A DNA stretch of 64,000 bases, from NCBI RefSeq assembly GCF_900538275.1, contig NZ_LR130778.1:1-64000 (forward strand). The letters run 5' to 3'. A program made the translations under genes and the position numbers. The notes under the pieces were generated by a model, which saw only the letters and a list, made by a program, of their open reading frames with translations, was not told the DNA's origin and did no database searches. The stretch is from Petrocella atlantisensis (GTDB lineage Bacteria > Bacillota > Clostridia > Lachnospirales > Vallitaleaceae). Positions 7,571 through 16,158 of this stretch are shown one piece after another; the first letter of the stretch is position 1; every line of letters begins with the position of its first letter.

Positions 7571-8383
7571 ATGTCAGTAGAGAAAGAAAGGCTTGATATT
7601 CTACTCGTTGAGTTGGGTCTAGCACCATCACGTGAAAAAGCCAAGACATTAATCATGTCCGGTAATGTTTTTGTTGGCGGTCAAAGAGAAGATAAAGCAG
7701 GAACAAAAGTCAATAAAGCGTTGGAAATTATTGTCAAGTCCAATCCAAACCCTTATGTGAGTCGTGGTGGTTTCAAATTGGAAAAAGCCTTACAACAATA
7801 TCCAATCGTTCTTGAAGATAAGATTTGTATGGATGTAGGAGCTTCAACAGGTGGCTTTACGGATTGCATGTTACAAAATGGTGCGAAGAAAATCTATGCA
7901 ATAGATGTAGGTAGAGGACAATTGGATTGGAAGCTTCGACAAGATACACGTGTGGTATGTATGGAGAAAACCAATATTAGGTATGTAACGCCTGAGCAGA
8001 TTCCAGATCCTATTGACTTTGTTAGTATTGATGTATCCTTCATTTCACTTCTTAAAGTCCTACCTACAGTTAAGCAGTTGATTAAAGAACAATGTGAAAT
8101 GATTTGTTTGGTCAAACCTCAATTCGAAGCCGGACGTGAAAAAGTTGGGAAAAAGGGTGTGGTTAGAGATCCTTTAATCCATAAAGAAGTTTTGATCCGT
8201 ATTTTGTCAGAATCGGTTCAAATGGGTTTTGAATTTTTAGGTTTGGAATATTCACCAATAAAAGGCCCAGAGGGTAATATTGAGTATTTACTATATGTGA
8301 GAAAGCATGCAGTGGATGTGTCATATGAAAGCTTTAAGGCACGTATCGATGAGGTCGTAGATCAAGCTCATGAAACACTGTAG
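7571..8383 (+). CDS. tlyA: TlyA family rRNA 2'-O-methyltransferase
   Basis: TlyA-type enzymes methylate ribose 2'-OH groups in 16S and/or 23S rRNA. The 270-residue protein has an N-terminal S4 RNA-binding domain (ERLDILLVELGLAPSREKAK, residues about 5-24), then an FtsJ/RrmJ-like SAM fold. The fold carries VSRGGFKLEKAL, the SAM-binding DVGASTGGFTDCML at about 89-102, FVSIDVSFISL near 150, and CLVKPQFEAGREKVG near 178. In Firmicutes this gene (yqxC type) regularly lies between dxs and nadK, as here. The in-vivo target is inferred from the family. Confidence 0.93.
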   Translation: MSVEKERLDILLVELGLAPSREKAKTLIMSGNVFVGGQREDKAGTKVNKALEIIVKSNPNPYVSRGGFKLEKALQQYPIVLEDKICMDVGASTGGFTDCMLQNGAKKIYAIDVGRGQLDWKLRQDTRVVCMEKTNIRYVTPEQIPDPIDFVSIDVSFISLLKVLPTVKQLIKEQCEMICLVKPQFEAGREKVGKKGVVRDPLIHKEVLIRILSESVQMGFEFLGLEYSPIKGPEGNIEYLLYVRKHAVDVSYESFKARIDEVVDQAHETL

Positions 8384-8394
8384 TTGGTGACGTA

Positions 8395-9258
8395 ATGAAG
8401 AATGTCTATATGATAATTAACACCAGTAAGGACCCGACTTTGACCTATAGCTGTAAGATTATGGATTGGTTGAAGTCTAAGGACTGCAAAGTGTACATAG
8501 ATAGCTATGTACGAGAGTGTTATGCCTTCAATGCGATTGATATTGAAGATGATTCAGAACTGGATGAAATTGATTTCGCTATTGTACTAGGCGGTGATGG
8601 TACGATTATCCATTCGGCAAGACGATTGGCGATGCATGAAATACCAATCTTAGGGATTAATCTAGGAAATCTTGGATTCTTAGCAGAAATAGAGGAACAT
8701 GAGTGGCAAGAAAATCTAGAGAAGGTTCTGGAAGGTAAGTTTGAAATAGAAACCAGAATGATGTTAGAGGCGCAGATATACACGAATGGCATTTTAATTG
8801 AAGAAGGATTCTGCCTAAATGATGTTGTCATTAGTCGTATGGCATTATCTCGAATGGTAGGGTTTAGCATCTATGTTAACGATGAGTTTGTTAATTATTA
8901 TTCAGCAGATGGAATCATTATTGCAACACCTACCGGATCAACCGCTTATAACTTATCAGCAAACGGACCTATACTAGCACCACATAACGAGATGATTGTT
9001 ATGACGCCCATCTGTCCCCATTCACTAACGGCTAGGAGTATTGTATTATCCAGCAACGATATAGTGAGAATCACTTTTGAACATAATCGAAGGTCATGGG
9101 ACAATGACTTAATGGTGACCATTGATGGTCAAGAAGGTAAAGAAATCAACAATGATGCAGAAATAATTATCCAAAAAGCGGATTTAAAAACCAGGCTTAT
9201 TCAAATAGAAGGACATAATTTTTATCATATATTAAGAAGAAAACTGGGTGGTAATTAG
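8395..9258 (+). CDS. nadK: NAD kinase
   Basis: NadK phosphorylates NAD to NADP. The 287-residue protein carries the family GGDGT motif (FAIVLGGDGTIIHSAR, about residues 62-77), GINLGNLGFLAEIE near 91-104, the Asn-Asp motif in LNDVVISR, and the glycine-rich ADGIIIATPTGSTAYNLSANGP near 170-191. It sits in the tlyA-nadK-argR-recN order common in Firmicutes. The reverse-strand nadABC operon lies just beyond recN, placing NAD synthesis and NAD phosphorylation within about 6 kb. Confidence 0.96.
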   Translation: MKNVYMIINTSKDPTLTYSCKIMDWLKSKDCKVYIDSYVRECYAFNAIDIEDDSELDEIDFAIVLGGDGTIIHSARRLAMHEIPILGINLGNLGFLAEIEEHEWQENLEKVLEGKFEIETRMMLEAQIYTNGILIEEGFCLNDVVISRMALSRMVGFSIYVNDEFVNYYSADGIIIATPTGSTAYNLSANGPILAPHNEMIVMTPICPHSLTARSIVLSSNDIVRITFEHNRRSWDNDLMVTIDGQEGKEINNDAEIIIQKADLKTRLIQIEGHNFYHILRRKLGGN

Positions 9259-9270
9259 AGGAGGTTGGTT

Positions 9271-9726
9271 ATGAAAATAGCTAGACAATCAAAGATCATA
9301 GAACTGGTGAATCATTTTGTTATAGAAACCCAAGAGGAATTGGTGCATCGACTGCAAGAAAATGGTTTTGAAGTAACACAGGCAACGATTTCAAGAGATA
9401 TAAGGGACCTTAAACTCACCAAAGTATCCATACCGGGTGGCAAACAAAAATACGCCATACTTCCATCTAAAGAAACTAATTTAAGTGAAAAGTATATTCG
9501 GATATTCAAAAATGGGTATAGTGGCATGGACCGAGCGGGTAATATGATTGTACTTAAGACCTTAACCGGTATGGCTATGGCGGTTGCAGCCGCAGTAGAT
9601 GCAATGGATTTTGATGAGGTTGTTGGATGTATAGCAGGTGACGATACCATTTTTTGTGCGACACGAACAGAAGCTGATGCTATTTTTGTTATGGAACGCT
9701 TAAGCAAAGTGGCACACAGCCAATAA
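9271..9726 (+). CDS. argR: Arginine repressor
   Basis: ArgR/AhrC is a hexameric, arginine-sensing transcription factor that controls arginine synthesis and catabolism. The 151-residue protein has an N-terminal winged helix (RQSKIIELVNHFVIETQEEL, then the recognition region EVTQATISRDIRDLKLTKV) and a C-terminal arginine-binding domain with GCIAGDDTIFCATRTEAD, where the Asp pair contacts arginine. The ATG at 9271 has GAGGAGG 6 nt upstream; a TTG two codons earlier is less likely. No arginine genes are in the window, so its targets lie elsewhere. The argR-recN pairing is conserved in Firmicutes. Confidence 0.95.
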   Translation: MKIARQSKIIELVNHFVIETQEELVHRLQENGFEVTQATISRDIRDLKLTKVSIPGGKQKYAILPSKETNLSEKYIRIFKNGYSGMDRAGNMIVLKTLTGMAMAVAAAVDAMDFDEVVGCIAGDDTIFCATRTEADAIFVMERLSKVAHSQ

Positions 9727-9750
9727 GAACATAGCTTTTGGGAGGATTAG

Positions 9751-11454
9751 ATGCTAACCTATTTACATGTAGAAAATTTTGCTCTAATTAAATCTTTGGA
9801 AATTGACTTTGATCATGGTTTAACTGTTCTTAGTGGTGAAACCGGTGCAGGTAAATCCATTGTCATTGGTTCTATGAATGCCATATCCGGTGGAAAGTTA
9901 GACAAGTCGATTATTCGCAAGGGTTCTGATTATGCCTTGATTGAAATGATTTTTGTTCTACAGGAAGAAGCATTAATACGATTGAAAGAAAAATACGGTA
10001 TTGACTATAATCATGAACAAGAATTAATCGTTTCAAGAAGATTTAATATGACAGGGCGTAGTGTTTATAAAGTGAACCATCAGACGGTGACTGCCACAGT
10101 GGTTAGTGAAATCGCGGATATGACTTTAGACATTCACAGTCAACATGAACATCAATCCCTTTTAAATCCAAACAATCATATTGATTTGTTAGACCGATAT
10201 GTAGGTCAATCTCTAAAGTCTTTAAAAGACGATCTGTATATGGATTATATAACATACAAAAAATTGGTTAAAACTATTGAGGAAGACCATCTTACAGTAG
10301 ATGATCGAAAGCGGGAAATAGATTTTTTGAGATTTGAAATCAATGAGATTCAGTCAGCCAATCTGATTGTAGGTGAAGATGAAACCTTAAGTAAAGAGTA
10401 TAAGCTTTTGTCCAATCGTAATAAGATCCTTCAAAAATTATTAAGTGTTGAACAACGGTTAACACAGAATCCAGAAATGAATCTATGGGAATGGATTGGT
10501 CAAATGCTTCGTGAATTTGAAAGTATTCGACATCTGGATGATGAAATCGAGGACATGGCCATTATGATGGCTCAGATTGAAGACATGGTTAGAGATTTAA
10601 ACAAGCATGTTGAAAGCTACCTTGAAGAATTGGGATCCGATCATCAAAGCCTGAACGAAGTAGAAGAGCGTATACACATCATCAATACCCTGAAAACAAA
10701 GTATGGTCAGACCATTGAATTGATTCTAGATGCATTAGAAGAAAAAGAAAAACGGTTGGAACATCTGGAAAACTATGAGACAGAACTTGAGAAAACCAAA
10801 GCGGCCATTCTGGCCTTAACGGCTAAACTGGAGAAAAAGTGTGCGACTATTTCTAATCTAAGACAGAAAGCGGCCAAAGAAATCGGAACAAACATTGAGT
10901 CGGTTCTGGTAGATTTGAATTTTTCAGATGCTAAAATGGAAATAGATATTGAAAGAATGGATCAATTTAGTCAAAATGGTTATGATAAGGTGACCTTTTT
11001 AATCAGCACGAATAAAAACGAATCCGTGCAACCTTTGGTCAAAATTGCTTCCGGTGGTGAGCTATCAAGAGTCATGTTGGCCATTAAGTCTGTTTTTGCT
11101 GAAATGGATCAAATTGGCACCTTGGTATTTGATGAGATCGATAGTGGTATCAGTGGACGCACCGCTCAAAAAGTGGGAGAGAAGATGTCAGCATTAGCTG
11201 TGCATAGACAGATTATCTGTATAACCCATTTACCACAGATTAGTGCAATGGCGGATCAGCATTATTTGATTGAGAAATCCGAATCACAAAATAGGATAGA
11301 AACCTATGTAAGACAACTAAAAGGTGCTGAAATCTTCCAAGAATTAGCCAGACTTATTGGCGGCGCTATCATAACAGAAAACACACTGGAGTCAGCTAGG
11401 GAAATGAAAGAACAAGCGACGGCGATAAAAGAGGCACATATTTCTAAATTATAA
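9751..11454 (+). CDS. recN: DNA repair protein RecN
   Basis: RecN is an SMC-like ATPase active early in double-strand break repair. The 567 residues show the Walker A site SGETGAGKSIVIG at about residues 30-42, a long central coiled coil rich in Glu, Lys and Leu, the ABC signature ASGGELSRVM near 434-443, and Walker B LVFDEIDSGISG near 463-474, followed by ICITHLPQISA. In spore-forming relatives spoIVB and spo0A often follow recN. Here a bidirectional terminator and the oppositely oriented nad operon follow. Confidence 0.96.
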   Translation: MLTYLHVENFALIKSLEIDFDHGLTVLSGETGAGKSIVIGSMNAISGGKLDKSIIRKGSDYALIEMIFVLQEEALIRLKEKYGIDYNHEQELIVSRRFNMTGRSVYKVNHQTVTATVVSEIADMTLDIHSQHEHQSLLNPNNHIDLLDRYVGQSLKSLKDDLYMDYITYKKLVKTIEEDHLTVDDRKREIDFLRFEINEIQSANLIVGEDETLSKEYKLLSNRNKILQKLLSVEQRLTQNPEMNLWEWIGQMLREFESIRHLDDEIEDMAIMMAQIEDMVRDLNKHVESYLEELGSDHQSLNEVEERIHIINTLKTKYGQTIELILDALEEKEKRLEHLENYETELEKTKAAILALTAKLEKKCATISNLRQKAAKEIGTNIESVLVDLNFSDAKMEIDIERMDQFSQNGYDKVTFLISTNKNESVQPLVKIASGGELSRVMLAIKSVFAEMDQIGTLVFDEIDSGISGRTAQKVGEKMSALAVHRQIICITHLPQISAMADQHYLIEKSESQNRIETYVRQLKGAEIFQELARLIGGAIITENTLESAREMKEQATAIKEAHISKL

Positions 11455-11471
11455 CTCAAAAGCTTAACATG

Positions 11472-11514
11472 AAAAGAAGGCTAAAGGGATGGTATGGTCC
11501 TTTAGCCTTCTTTT
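11472..11514. terminator. Bidirectional terminator between recN and nadC
   Basis: A near-perfect stem of about 15 bp (AAAAGAAGGCTAAAGG at 11472-11487 with CCTTTAGCCTTCTTTT at 11499-11514) is flanked by A-rich and T-rich runs. It can end the rightward recN transcript and the leftward nad transcript. Confidence 0.9.
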
Positions 11515-11533
11515 CTTATAACACCTTAATGAT

Positions 11534-12379
11534 TTAGGGTAAGAATTTTAAACTGATATCAAGAGCCTGAACCGAATGGGTGAGCGCACCAACACTAATG
11601 ATGTCCACACCGGTCTTAGCTACGTCAAGGATTCGATCTAAAGTCATGTTACCACTGGCTTCCAGTATGGCTTTACCTTGATTGATAGCAACAGCGGCAC
11701 GAAGCATATCGTTGGTCATATTATCAAGCATAATGATGTCCACATCAAGATCCAAAGCTTCTTTAAGTGCTTCAAGACTTTCAACTTCTACCTCGATTTT
11801 TGTAGTATGGGGTATGTGAGCACGAATCTGTGTCACAGCATTTTGCATCGACCCTGCTCCGGCGATATGATTGTCTTTAATCATAACAGCATCCGAGAGG
11901 CCATATCTATGATTATAACACCCGCCGACACGAACTGCATATTTCTCAAGTAACCTAAGTCCGGGCGTGGTTTTTCTTGTGTCGACAATTCGAACAGGAT
12001 AACCTTGAACCTTCTGAGCATACTGATGAGACATGGTTGCTATACCGCTCATCCGCTGACTTAGATTCAAGGCCAATCTTTCACCCATCAAAATCTTATC
12101 AAGAGGACCGGATAGATCGCCTAATATGAATCCGGGTTTTACAAAATCACCATCTTTGGCAGAGGGTTCAAAAATAATTGTCTTATCAATGGTTTGAAAC
12201 ACAAGGTTTATAATATCTATGCCACAGATGATACCTTCTTCTTTTGCGATAAAAGTGGCACGAATATTATGACTTTGAAATAGGATGTTCTGAGAAGTAA
12301 TATCCCCATAGGGCATGTCTTCTTCAAGCCACGCTTTAATTTTATTAATTAACTGATGTTCATTCATAGGTCCTTGCAT
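11534..12379 (-). CDS. nadC: Nicotinate-nucleotide pyrophosphorylase (carboxylating)
   Basis: NadC converts quinolinate and PRPP to nicotinate mononucleotide, CO2 and PPi, the third step of de novo NAD synthesis. The 281-residue protein has the substrate-binding region VDTRKTTPGLRLLEKYAVRVGG (about residues 133-154), IKDNHI shortly after, and IEVEVESLEALKEAL and DIIMLDNM in the barrel. It begins two bases after the nadB stop. An internal ATG four codons downstream (12367) is an alternative start. Confidence 0.96.
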   Translation of the reverse strand: MQGPMNEHQLINKIKAWLEEDMPYGDITSQNILFQSHNIRATFIAKEEGIICGIDIINLVFQTIDKTIIFEPSAKDGDFVKPGFILGDLSGPLDKILMGERLALNLSQRMSGIATMSHQYAQKVQGYPVRIVDTRKTTPGLRLLEKYAVRVGGCYNHRYGLSDAVMIKDNHIAGAGSMQNAVTQIRAHIPHTTKIEVEVESLEALKEALDLDVDIIMLDNMTNDMLRAAVAINQGKAILEASGNMTLDRILDVAKTGVDIISVGALTHSVQALDISLKFLP

Positions 12380-12381
12380 GG

Positions 12382-13884
12382 TTAAAGCCCTTTCTTTTCA
12401 ATATCTTTATAATGACAACCTAAACTTTCATGGGCTAAAGCATCTTCAACGACCATCAAGCTGACAGATATAAGATTATAGGATTTGGCATGGTCGATAT
12501 GATCATAACGCACTTTTTTAAGTTGATGTAAGAGCCGTGTTAACTTTGATTTGGCCAATCTAAGTTGGCTATCATAACGGACGATACCCACATGTTTGGT
12601 CATGATTTCTTGAATATAAGCTTTATGTACAAGATAGTTTTGTGAAGCAGTCGTTTTTGTATACTTCCATGGATCGAGTGGGTTAATAGAATAAGAAGGC
12701 AGTGGAAGATCTTCGTGATGTGAGACAATATGTTCGGCGACGTTTTTACCAAAGACTAAGCACTCCAGTAAGGAGTTACTGGCCAATCGATTGGCACCAT
12801 GAACACCTGTTGAAGCTACCTCACCACATGCATATAAATGCTTAAGATTGGTACGGCCCATTAAATCTGTACAGATACCACCAATGGTATAATGGGCAAC
12901 CGGTGTTACCGGAATAAGGTCAACGCCAAGAATTAAACCATCTTTTTCAAGTGTTTTATAGATATTAGGGAAACGTTCTTTTAAATAGGCCGTTTTTAAA
13001 TGTCTGGTATCTAGATAAACAAAAGGTTCATGGGTGGAAGTTATAACGTCATAGATGGCTTTTGACACGATATCTCTAGGTGCTAATTCTTTTAGTGGGT
13101 GAATGTGATCCATAAAGCGGTTCTTATGAGCATCTAACAAATAGGCACCGACACCACGCATAGCCTCAGTAATAAGAAAATAACCTTTATCTTTATTTTT
13201 ATAAGCTGTTGGATGGAATTGAATATAGCGCATATCTTGGCATTTTGCGCCAGCAAAAGCAGCGATAGCAATAGCCTCACCGGTTGAACCTTCTTGATTT
13301 GTTGTATGTTCATAGAGATCACCAAGTCCCCCGGTTGCCATTACAATATGTTTGGCATAGAGAACCTGTATGGTTCCATCCATCTCATAGACGATACCAA
13401 TGGCTTCTTGATGATGTACCACGAGTTCTAACAAAGAAGCGCCTCTTAAGATTTGTATATTGTCGGATGAATTAATTTTCCGATCAAGTAAGCTCATAAC
13501 CGATTGTCCGGTTTGATCACCGCCGGCATGAATGACTCTAGGAAAGGAATGTCCACCTTCTAAGGTAGCGCGAATGTTTTGTTTTGCATCTTGGTCAAAT
13601 TCAACGCCAAGCTTTTTGAGTGTATGAATTTGATCGGGTGCACTTTCAATCAAAGTTTTAACAGCTTCTATATTATTGGTATGTCTACCGGCTGTTAGTG
13701 TATCATCGATATGAGCTTCAAAAGAATCCTTTTGGTCAAGAGAGATGGCGATGCCACCCTGGGCCAAAGTTGAGTTGGTGGAGTGGTGGCACATCATGGT
13801 GATATCTAGATTAGAAGGCAAATTAAGTGCAACATAAGTACCGGCCAAACCGGTACCGATAATAAGGACATCTGTGGTTTTCAT
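12382..13884 (-). CDS. nadB: L-aspartate oxidase
   Basis: NadB is the FAD enzyme that oxidises aspartate to iminoaspartate for quinolinate synthesis; in anaerobes fumarate is the likely electron acceptor. The 500-residue protein has the N-terminal FAD motif IIGTGLAGTYVAL (about residues 8-20), LAQGGIAISLDQKDS near 40-54, RVIHAGGDQTGQS near 115, the IQFHPTAY active-site region, and HYTIGGICTD and GANRLASNSLLECLVFG in the C-terminal half. It is the middle gene of nadA-nadB-nadC, 13 nt after nadA. Confidence 0.96.
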   Translation of the reverse strand: MKTTDVLIIGTGLAGTYVALNLPSNLDITMMCHHSTNSTLAQGGIAISLDQKDSFEAHIDDTLTAGRHTNNIEAVKTLIESAPDQIHTLKKLGVEFDQDAKQNIRATLEGGHSFPRVIHAGGDQTGQSVMSLLDRKINSSDNIQILRGASLLELVVHHQEAIGIVYEMDGTIQVLYAKHIVMATGGLGDLYEHTTNQEGSTGEAIAIAAFAGAKCQDMRYIQFHPTAYKNKDKGYFLITEAMRGVGAYLLDAHKNRFMDHIHPLKELAPRDIVSKAIYDVITSTHEPFVYLDTRHLKTAYLKERFPNIYKTLEKDGLILGVDLIPVTPVAHYTIGGICTDLMGRTNLKHLYACGEVASTGVHGANRLASNSLLECLVFGKNVAEHIVSHHEDLPLPSYSINPLDPWKYTKTTASQNYLVHKAYIQEIMTKHVGIVRYDSQLRLAKSKLTRLLHQLKKVRYDHIDHAKSYNLISVSLMVVEDALAHESLGCHYKDIEKKGL

Positions 13885-13897
13885 GGTATTTCACCTT

Positions 13898-14806
13898 CTA
13901 ACTGAGAGCCAGCATTTGGTCTAAGGCATTATAAGCGGCCAATCGTGTTGTTTCTTCTATCATCATTTCCGGACGACTGTTAAGTAAACATGTATATATA
14001 TCTTCTAACTCTGTTTTCTTCATATTCTGACATAATAATTTACTGGATGCTAGGTGAAATGCTTTTTCAGGTTCATTTTGCCTAAGGCGGTGTATGACAC
14101 CTTCTTCTGTACAAACGATGAAAGACTGGGCAGATGAAGTACTGGCACGATGAATAATGCCTGATGTAGAACCTATGTAATCCGCCAATTCAACAACACT
14201 TGGGTCGCATTCGGGATGGACCAATACTTCAGCATCCGGATAAAGTACTTTCATGGATTTTACGTCTTCAGCATTTAACCGATCATGCGTTCTACAAAAA
14301 CCGGGCCACAAATGCATCTGCTGATCAGACAGTTGGGTGTTGATATAATGACCTAGATTCTTATCCGGCAAAAAAAGAATTTCTTTTTGTTCCAATTGAC
14401 GGATGATGTGTAAAGCATTAGAGGAAGTGACGCATATATCCGTTAATGCTTTGACATCAGCAGACGTATTAACATAAGATACAATATAGTGATTCGGGTG
14501 TCTTTTTTTATGCATAGCAAGTGACTTCGCATCCACCATGTCTGCCATCGGGCATCCTGCATCTTGATTGGGGAGAAGTACTGTTTTATCTGGTGATAGA
14601 ATCTTAGCCGTTTCAGCCATGAATTTTACACCACAAATAACAAGGCAATCAGCATCTACATCTTTACCATATTTGGCCATAGCCAAAGAATCACCCACAA
14701 AATCAGCTAAATCCTGTATTTCAGGAGACTGGTAAAAGTGGGCAATGATGGTTGCATTTTTTTCGGCTTTTAATTGATGAATTTTTGATATCAGTTCTTG
14801 AGACAT
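13898..14806 (-). CDS. nadA: Quinolinate synthase
   Basis: NadA is a 4Fe-4S enzyme that condenses iminoaspartate with DHAP to form quinolinate. The 302-residue protein has Cys in CGVKFMAETAK (about residue 82), Cys in HPECDPSVVE (about 168), and Cys in LCQNMKKTELED (about 255), consistent with the three cluster ligands, plus PNQDAGCPMADM. I chose the ATG at 14806 because GGAGAGGAAT precedes it; a longer frame to 14842 lacks a binding site and would overlap the candidate operator. It is the first gene of the reverse-strand nad operon. Confidence 0.95.
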   Translation of the reverse strand: MSQELISKIHQLKAEKNATIIAHFYQSPEIQDLADFVGDSLAMAKYGKDVDADCLVICGVKFMAETAKILSPDKTVLLPNQDAGCPMADMVDAKSLAMHKKRHPNHYIVSYVNTSADVKALTDICVTSSNALHIIRQLEQKEILFLPDKNLGHYINTQLSDQQMHLWPGFCRTHDRLNAEDVKSMKVLYPDAEVLVHPECDPSVVELADYIGSTSGIIHRASTSSAQSFIVCTEEGVIHRLRQNEPEKAFHLASSKLLCQNMKKTELEDIYTCLLNSRPEMMIEETTRLAAYNALDQMLALS

Positions 14807-14830
14807 GGTTATTCCTCTCCAATTTTGCAT

Positions 14831-14842
14831 GTGTCTTGACAT
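14831..14842 (-). promoter_or_regulatory. Possible NiaR (YrxA)-type operator
   Basis: GTGTCTTGACAT contains the palindrome TGTC-TT-GACA and lies in the 5' leader of nadA, just downstream of the predicted -10 box. Niacin-responsive repressors of the NiaR/YrxA family control nad operons in Firmicutes through boxes with this type of core. The repressor gene is not in the window, so this is motif-and-context inference. Confidence 0.45.
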
Positions 14843-14853
14843 TATTTAGGAGA

Positions 14854-14883
14854 AGTATATCACAAACAGGCTTCAAGTGTCAA
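14854..14883 (-). promoter_or_regulatory. Promoter of the nadABC operon
   Basis: Read on the reverse strand, TTGACA (14883-14878) and TATACT (14859-14854) are 18 bp apart. The predicted start near 14847 lies about 40 nt before the nadA ATG. Confidence 0.7.
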
Positions 14884-15131
14884 AAGGAAGCTATAGAAAC
14901 TTTTGGGAGATCTTCTTCTGGGAAATATGGTATAAGATATAAAGATAATAATCCTAGGTACATGTAATTATATACAAAAAAAATAAGAATAATCGTTAAT
15001 AAATGTTATATTTTATGATATAATGAATGCAAACAATCAAGGTTCGCTTAAGACTTTTCTTCGAGCTTTTTTTATGGAGTAATTATACAAATAACATTAA
15101 AATATTACACAACTGTTCAGAGATCGGAGTG
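14884..15131. other. Intergenic region between divergent nadA and alarmone synthetase gene
   Basis: This stretch is AT-rich. A TATAAT lies at 15018-15023, about 110 bp before the alarmone synthetase start and with no convincing -35 box. The sequence from 15027 to 15131 is open in frame with the gene, but lacks a ribosome binding site and is more likely an untranslated leader. I see no other gene or structured element. Confidence 0.4.
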
Positions 15132-15944
15132 ATGGTATTGGAAACTCAGATGTGGCGGGAATTTTTAATTCCTTATCAGCAAGCGGTACAAGAGATGCAA
15201 ATCAAATTCGAAAGCATTGTAAATGAATATCATAAATTAAGCCAGTACTCACCAATTGAATTTGTAACCGTTAGGGTTAAGAAAATATCCAGTATATTAG
15301 AAAAGGCAAAGAAAAAAGGTATTGCTTTAAGTGATATTGAAAATGAAATCGAGGATATTGCAGGGGTTAGAATTATTTGTCAGTTTGTTGAAGACATTGA
15401 CAAAGTTGTAAGTCTTATTAAAAGTAGAAGGGACATTATGATAAAATATGAAAAGGACTATGTTACCAATACAAAGTCCAGTGGGTACAGAAGCTATCAT
15501 ATGATTATTTATTATGATGTTCATACGGCTTTAGGTGAGAAACGTATACAAGCAGAAATACAAATTCGTACATTGGCTATGAATTTTTGGGCGACAATTG
15601 AGCATTCTCTAAAGTATAAGTACAAACATAATATACCCATGGAGATTAGAAATAGGTTGGTTGCTGCAGCTGAGGCAGCTCACAACTTAGATAATGAAAT
15701 GTCTAAGATTCGTTCTGAAGTTTTGGATGCTCAGGATTCTTTTCAATATAAGTCCGGTATTATTGCAGACATTCTTAATAATGTTCAGAATATTAGCAGT
15801 GTGGCCAATGATGATCTAGAGATTCAGCATATACAAGATGAGTTTTATCGGTTATGGGAATCCGGTGTTATTGAGGAGTTGACGGAGTTTAATAAGAGGT
15901 TGGATATTGTGGCTGAGACTTATAGGGCTCAGAGTTTGAATTAA
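15132..15944 (+). CDS. relQ: Small alarmone synthetase, RelQ/YjbM type (GTP pyrophosphokinase)
   Basis: Single-domain synthetases of this family transfer pyrophosphate from ATP to GDP or GTP to make (p)ppGpp without a hydrolase domain. The protein has about 270 residues. It shows FLIPYQQAVQEMQIKFE at the N-terminus, SPIEFVTVRVKKISSILEKA, DIAGVRIICQFVEDI, the nucleotide-binding SSGYRSYHMIIYYD, and the catalytic EIQIRTLAMNFWATIEHSLK with its Glu. The C-terminal tail is longer than usual (about 60 residues past the core helix). The start is uncertain: ATG 15132 or TTG 15138 fit the GGAG at 15126, and ATG 15150 is also possible. It stands alone, followed by a large inverted repeat. Confidence 0.92.
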   Translation: MVLETQMWREFLIPYQQAVQEMQIKFESIVNEYHKLSQYSPIEFVTVRVKKISSILEKAKKKGIALSDIENEIEDIAGVRIICQFVEDIDKVVSLIKSRRDIMIKYEKDYVTNTKSSGYRSYHMIIYYDVHTALGEKRIQAEIQIRTLAMNFWATIEHSLKYKYKHNIPMEIRNRLVAAAEAAHNLDNEMSKIRSEVLDAQDSFQYKSGIIADILNNVQNISSVANDDLEIQHIQDEFYRLWESGVIEELTEFNKRLDIVAETYRAQSLN

Positions 15945-15962
15945 AGATATAAGGTGTTGTTT

Positions 15963-16030
15963 AAGCAGTAAGTTTTTATTTTAGTCTAATCGACCGAAAG
16001 GAAGATAAATAAAATAAAAACTTACTGCTT
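15963..16030. repeat. Perfect 21-bp inverted repeat with 26-nt loop
   Basis: The arm 15963-15983 (AAGCAGTAAGTTTTTATTTT plus A) is exactly complementary to 16010-16030. A short T-run follows, so it can act as the terminator of the alarmone synthetase gene. The stem is unusually long, and the loop contains a purine-rich GACCGAAAGGAAGATAAA segment. Confidence 0.75.
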
Positions 16031-16158
16031 TTTGTATCAAGAAACGAAGAGGCGAAGTCAATAAGGGCTATTTTTATGTTGTTTATTTCTAGCTCTCATG
16101 ATATGATTAGACAGATTATGCGCTGATATGAATGGCGTGGTCATGAGTGAGGTTTAAG

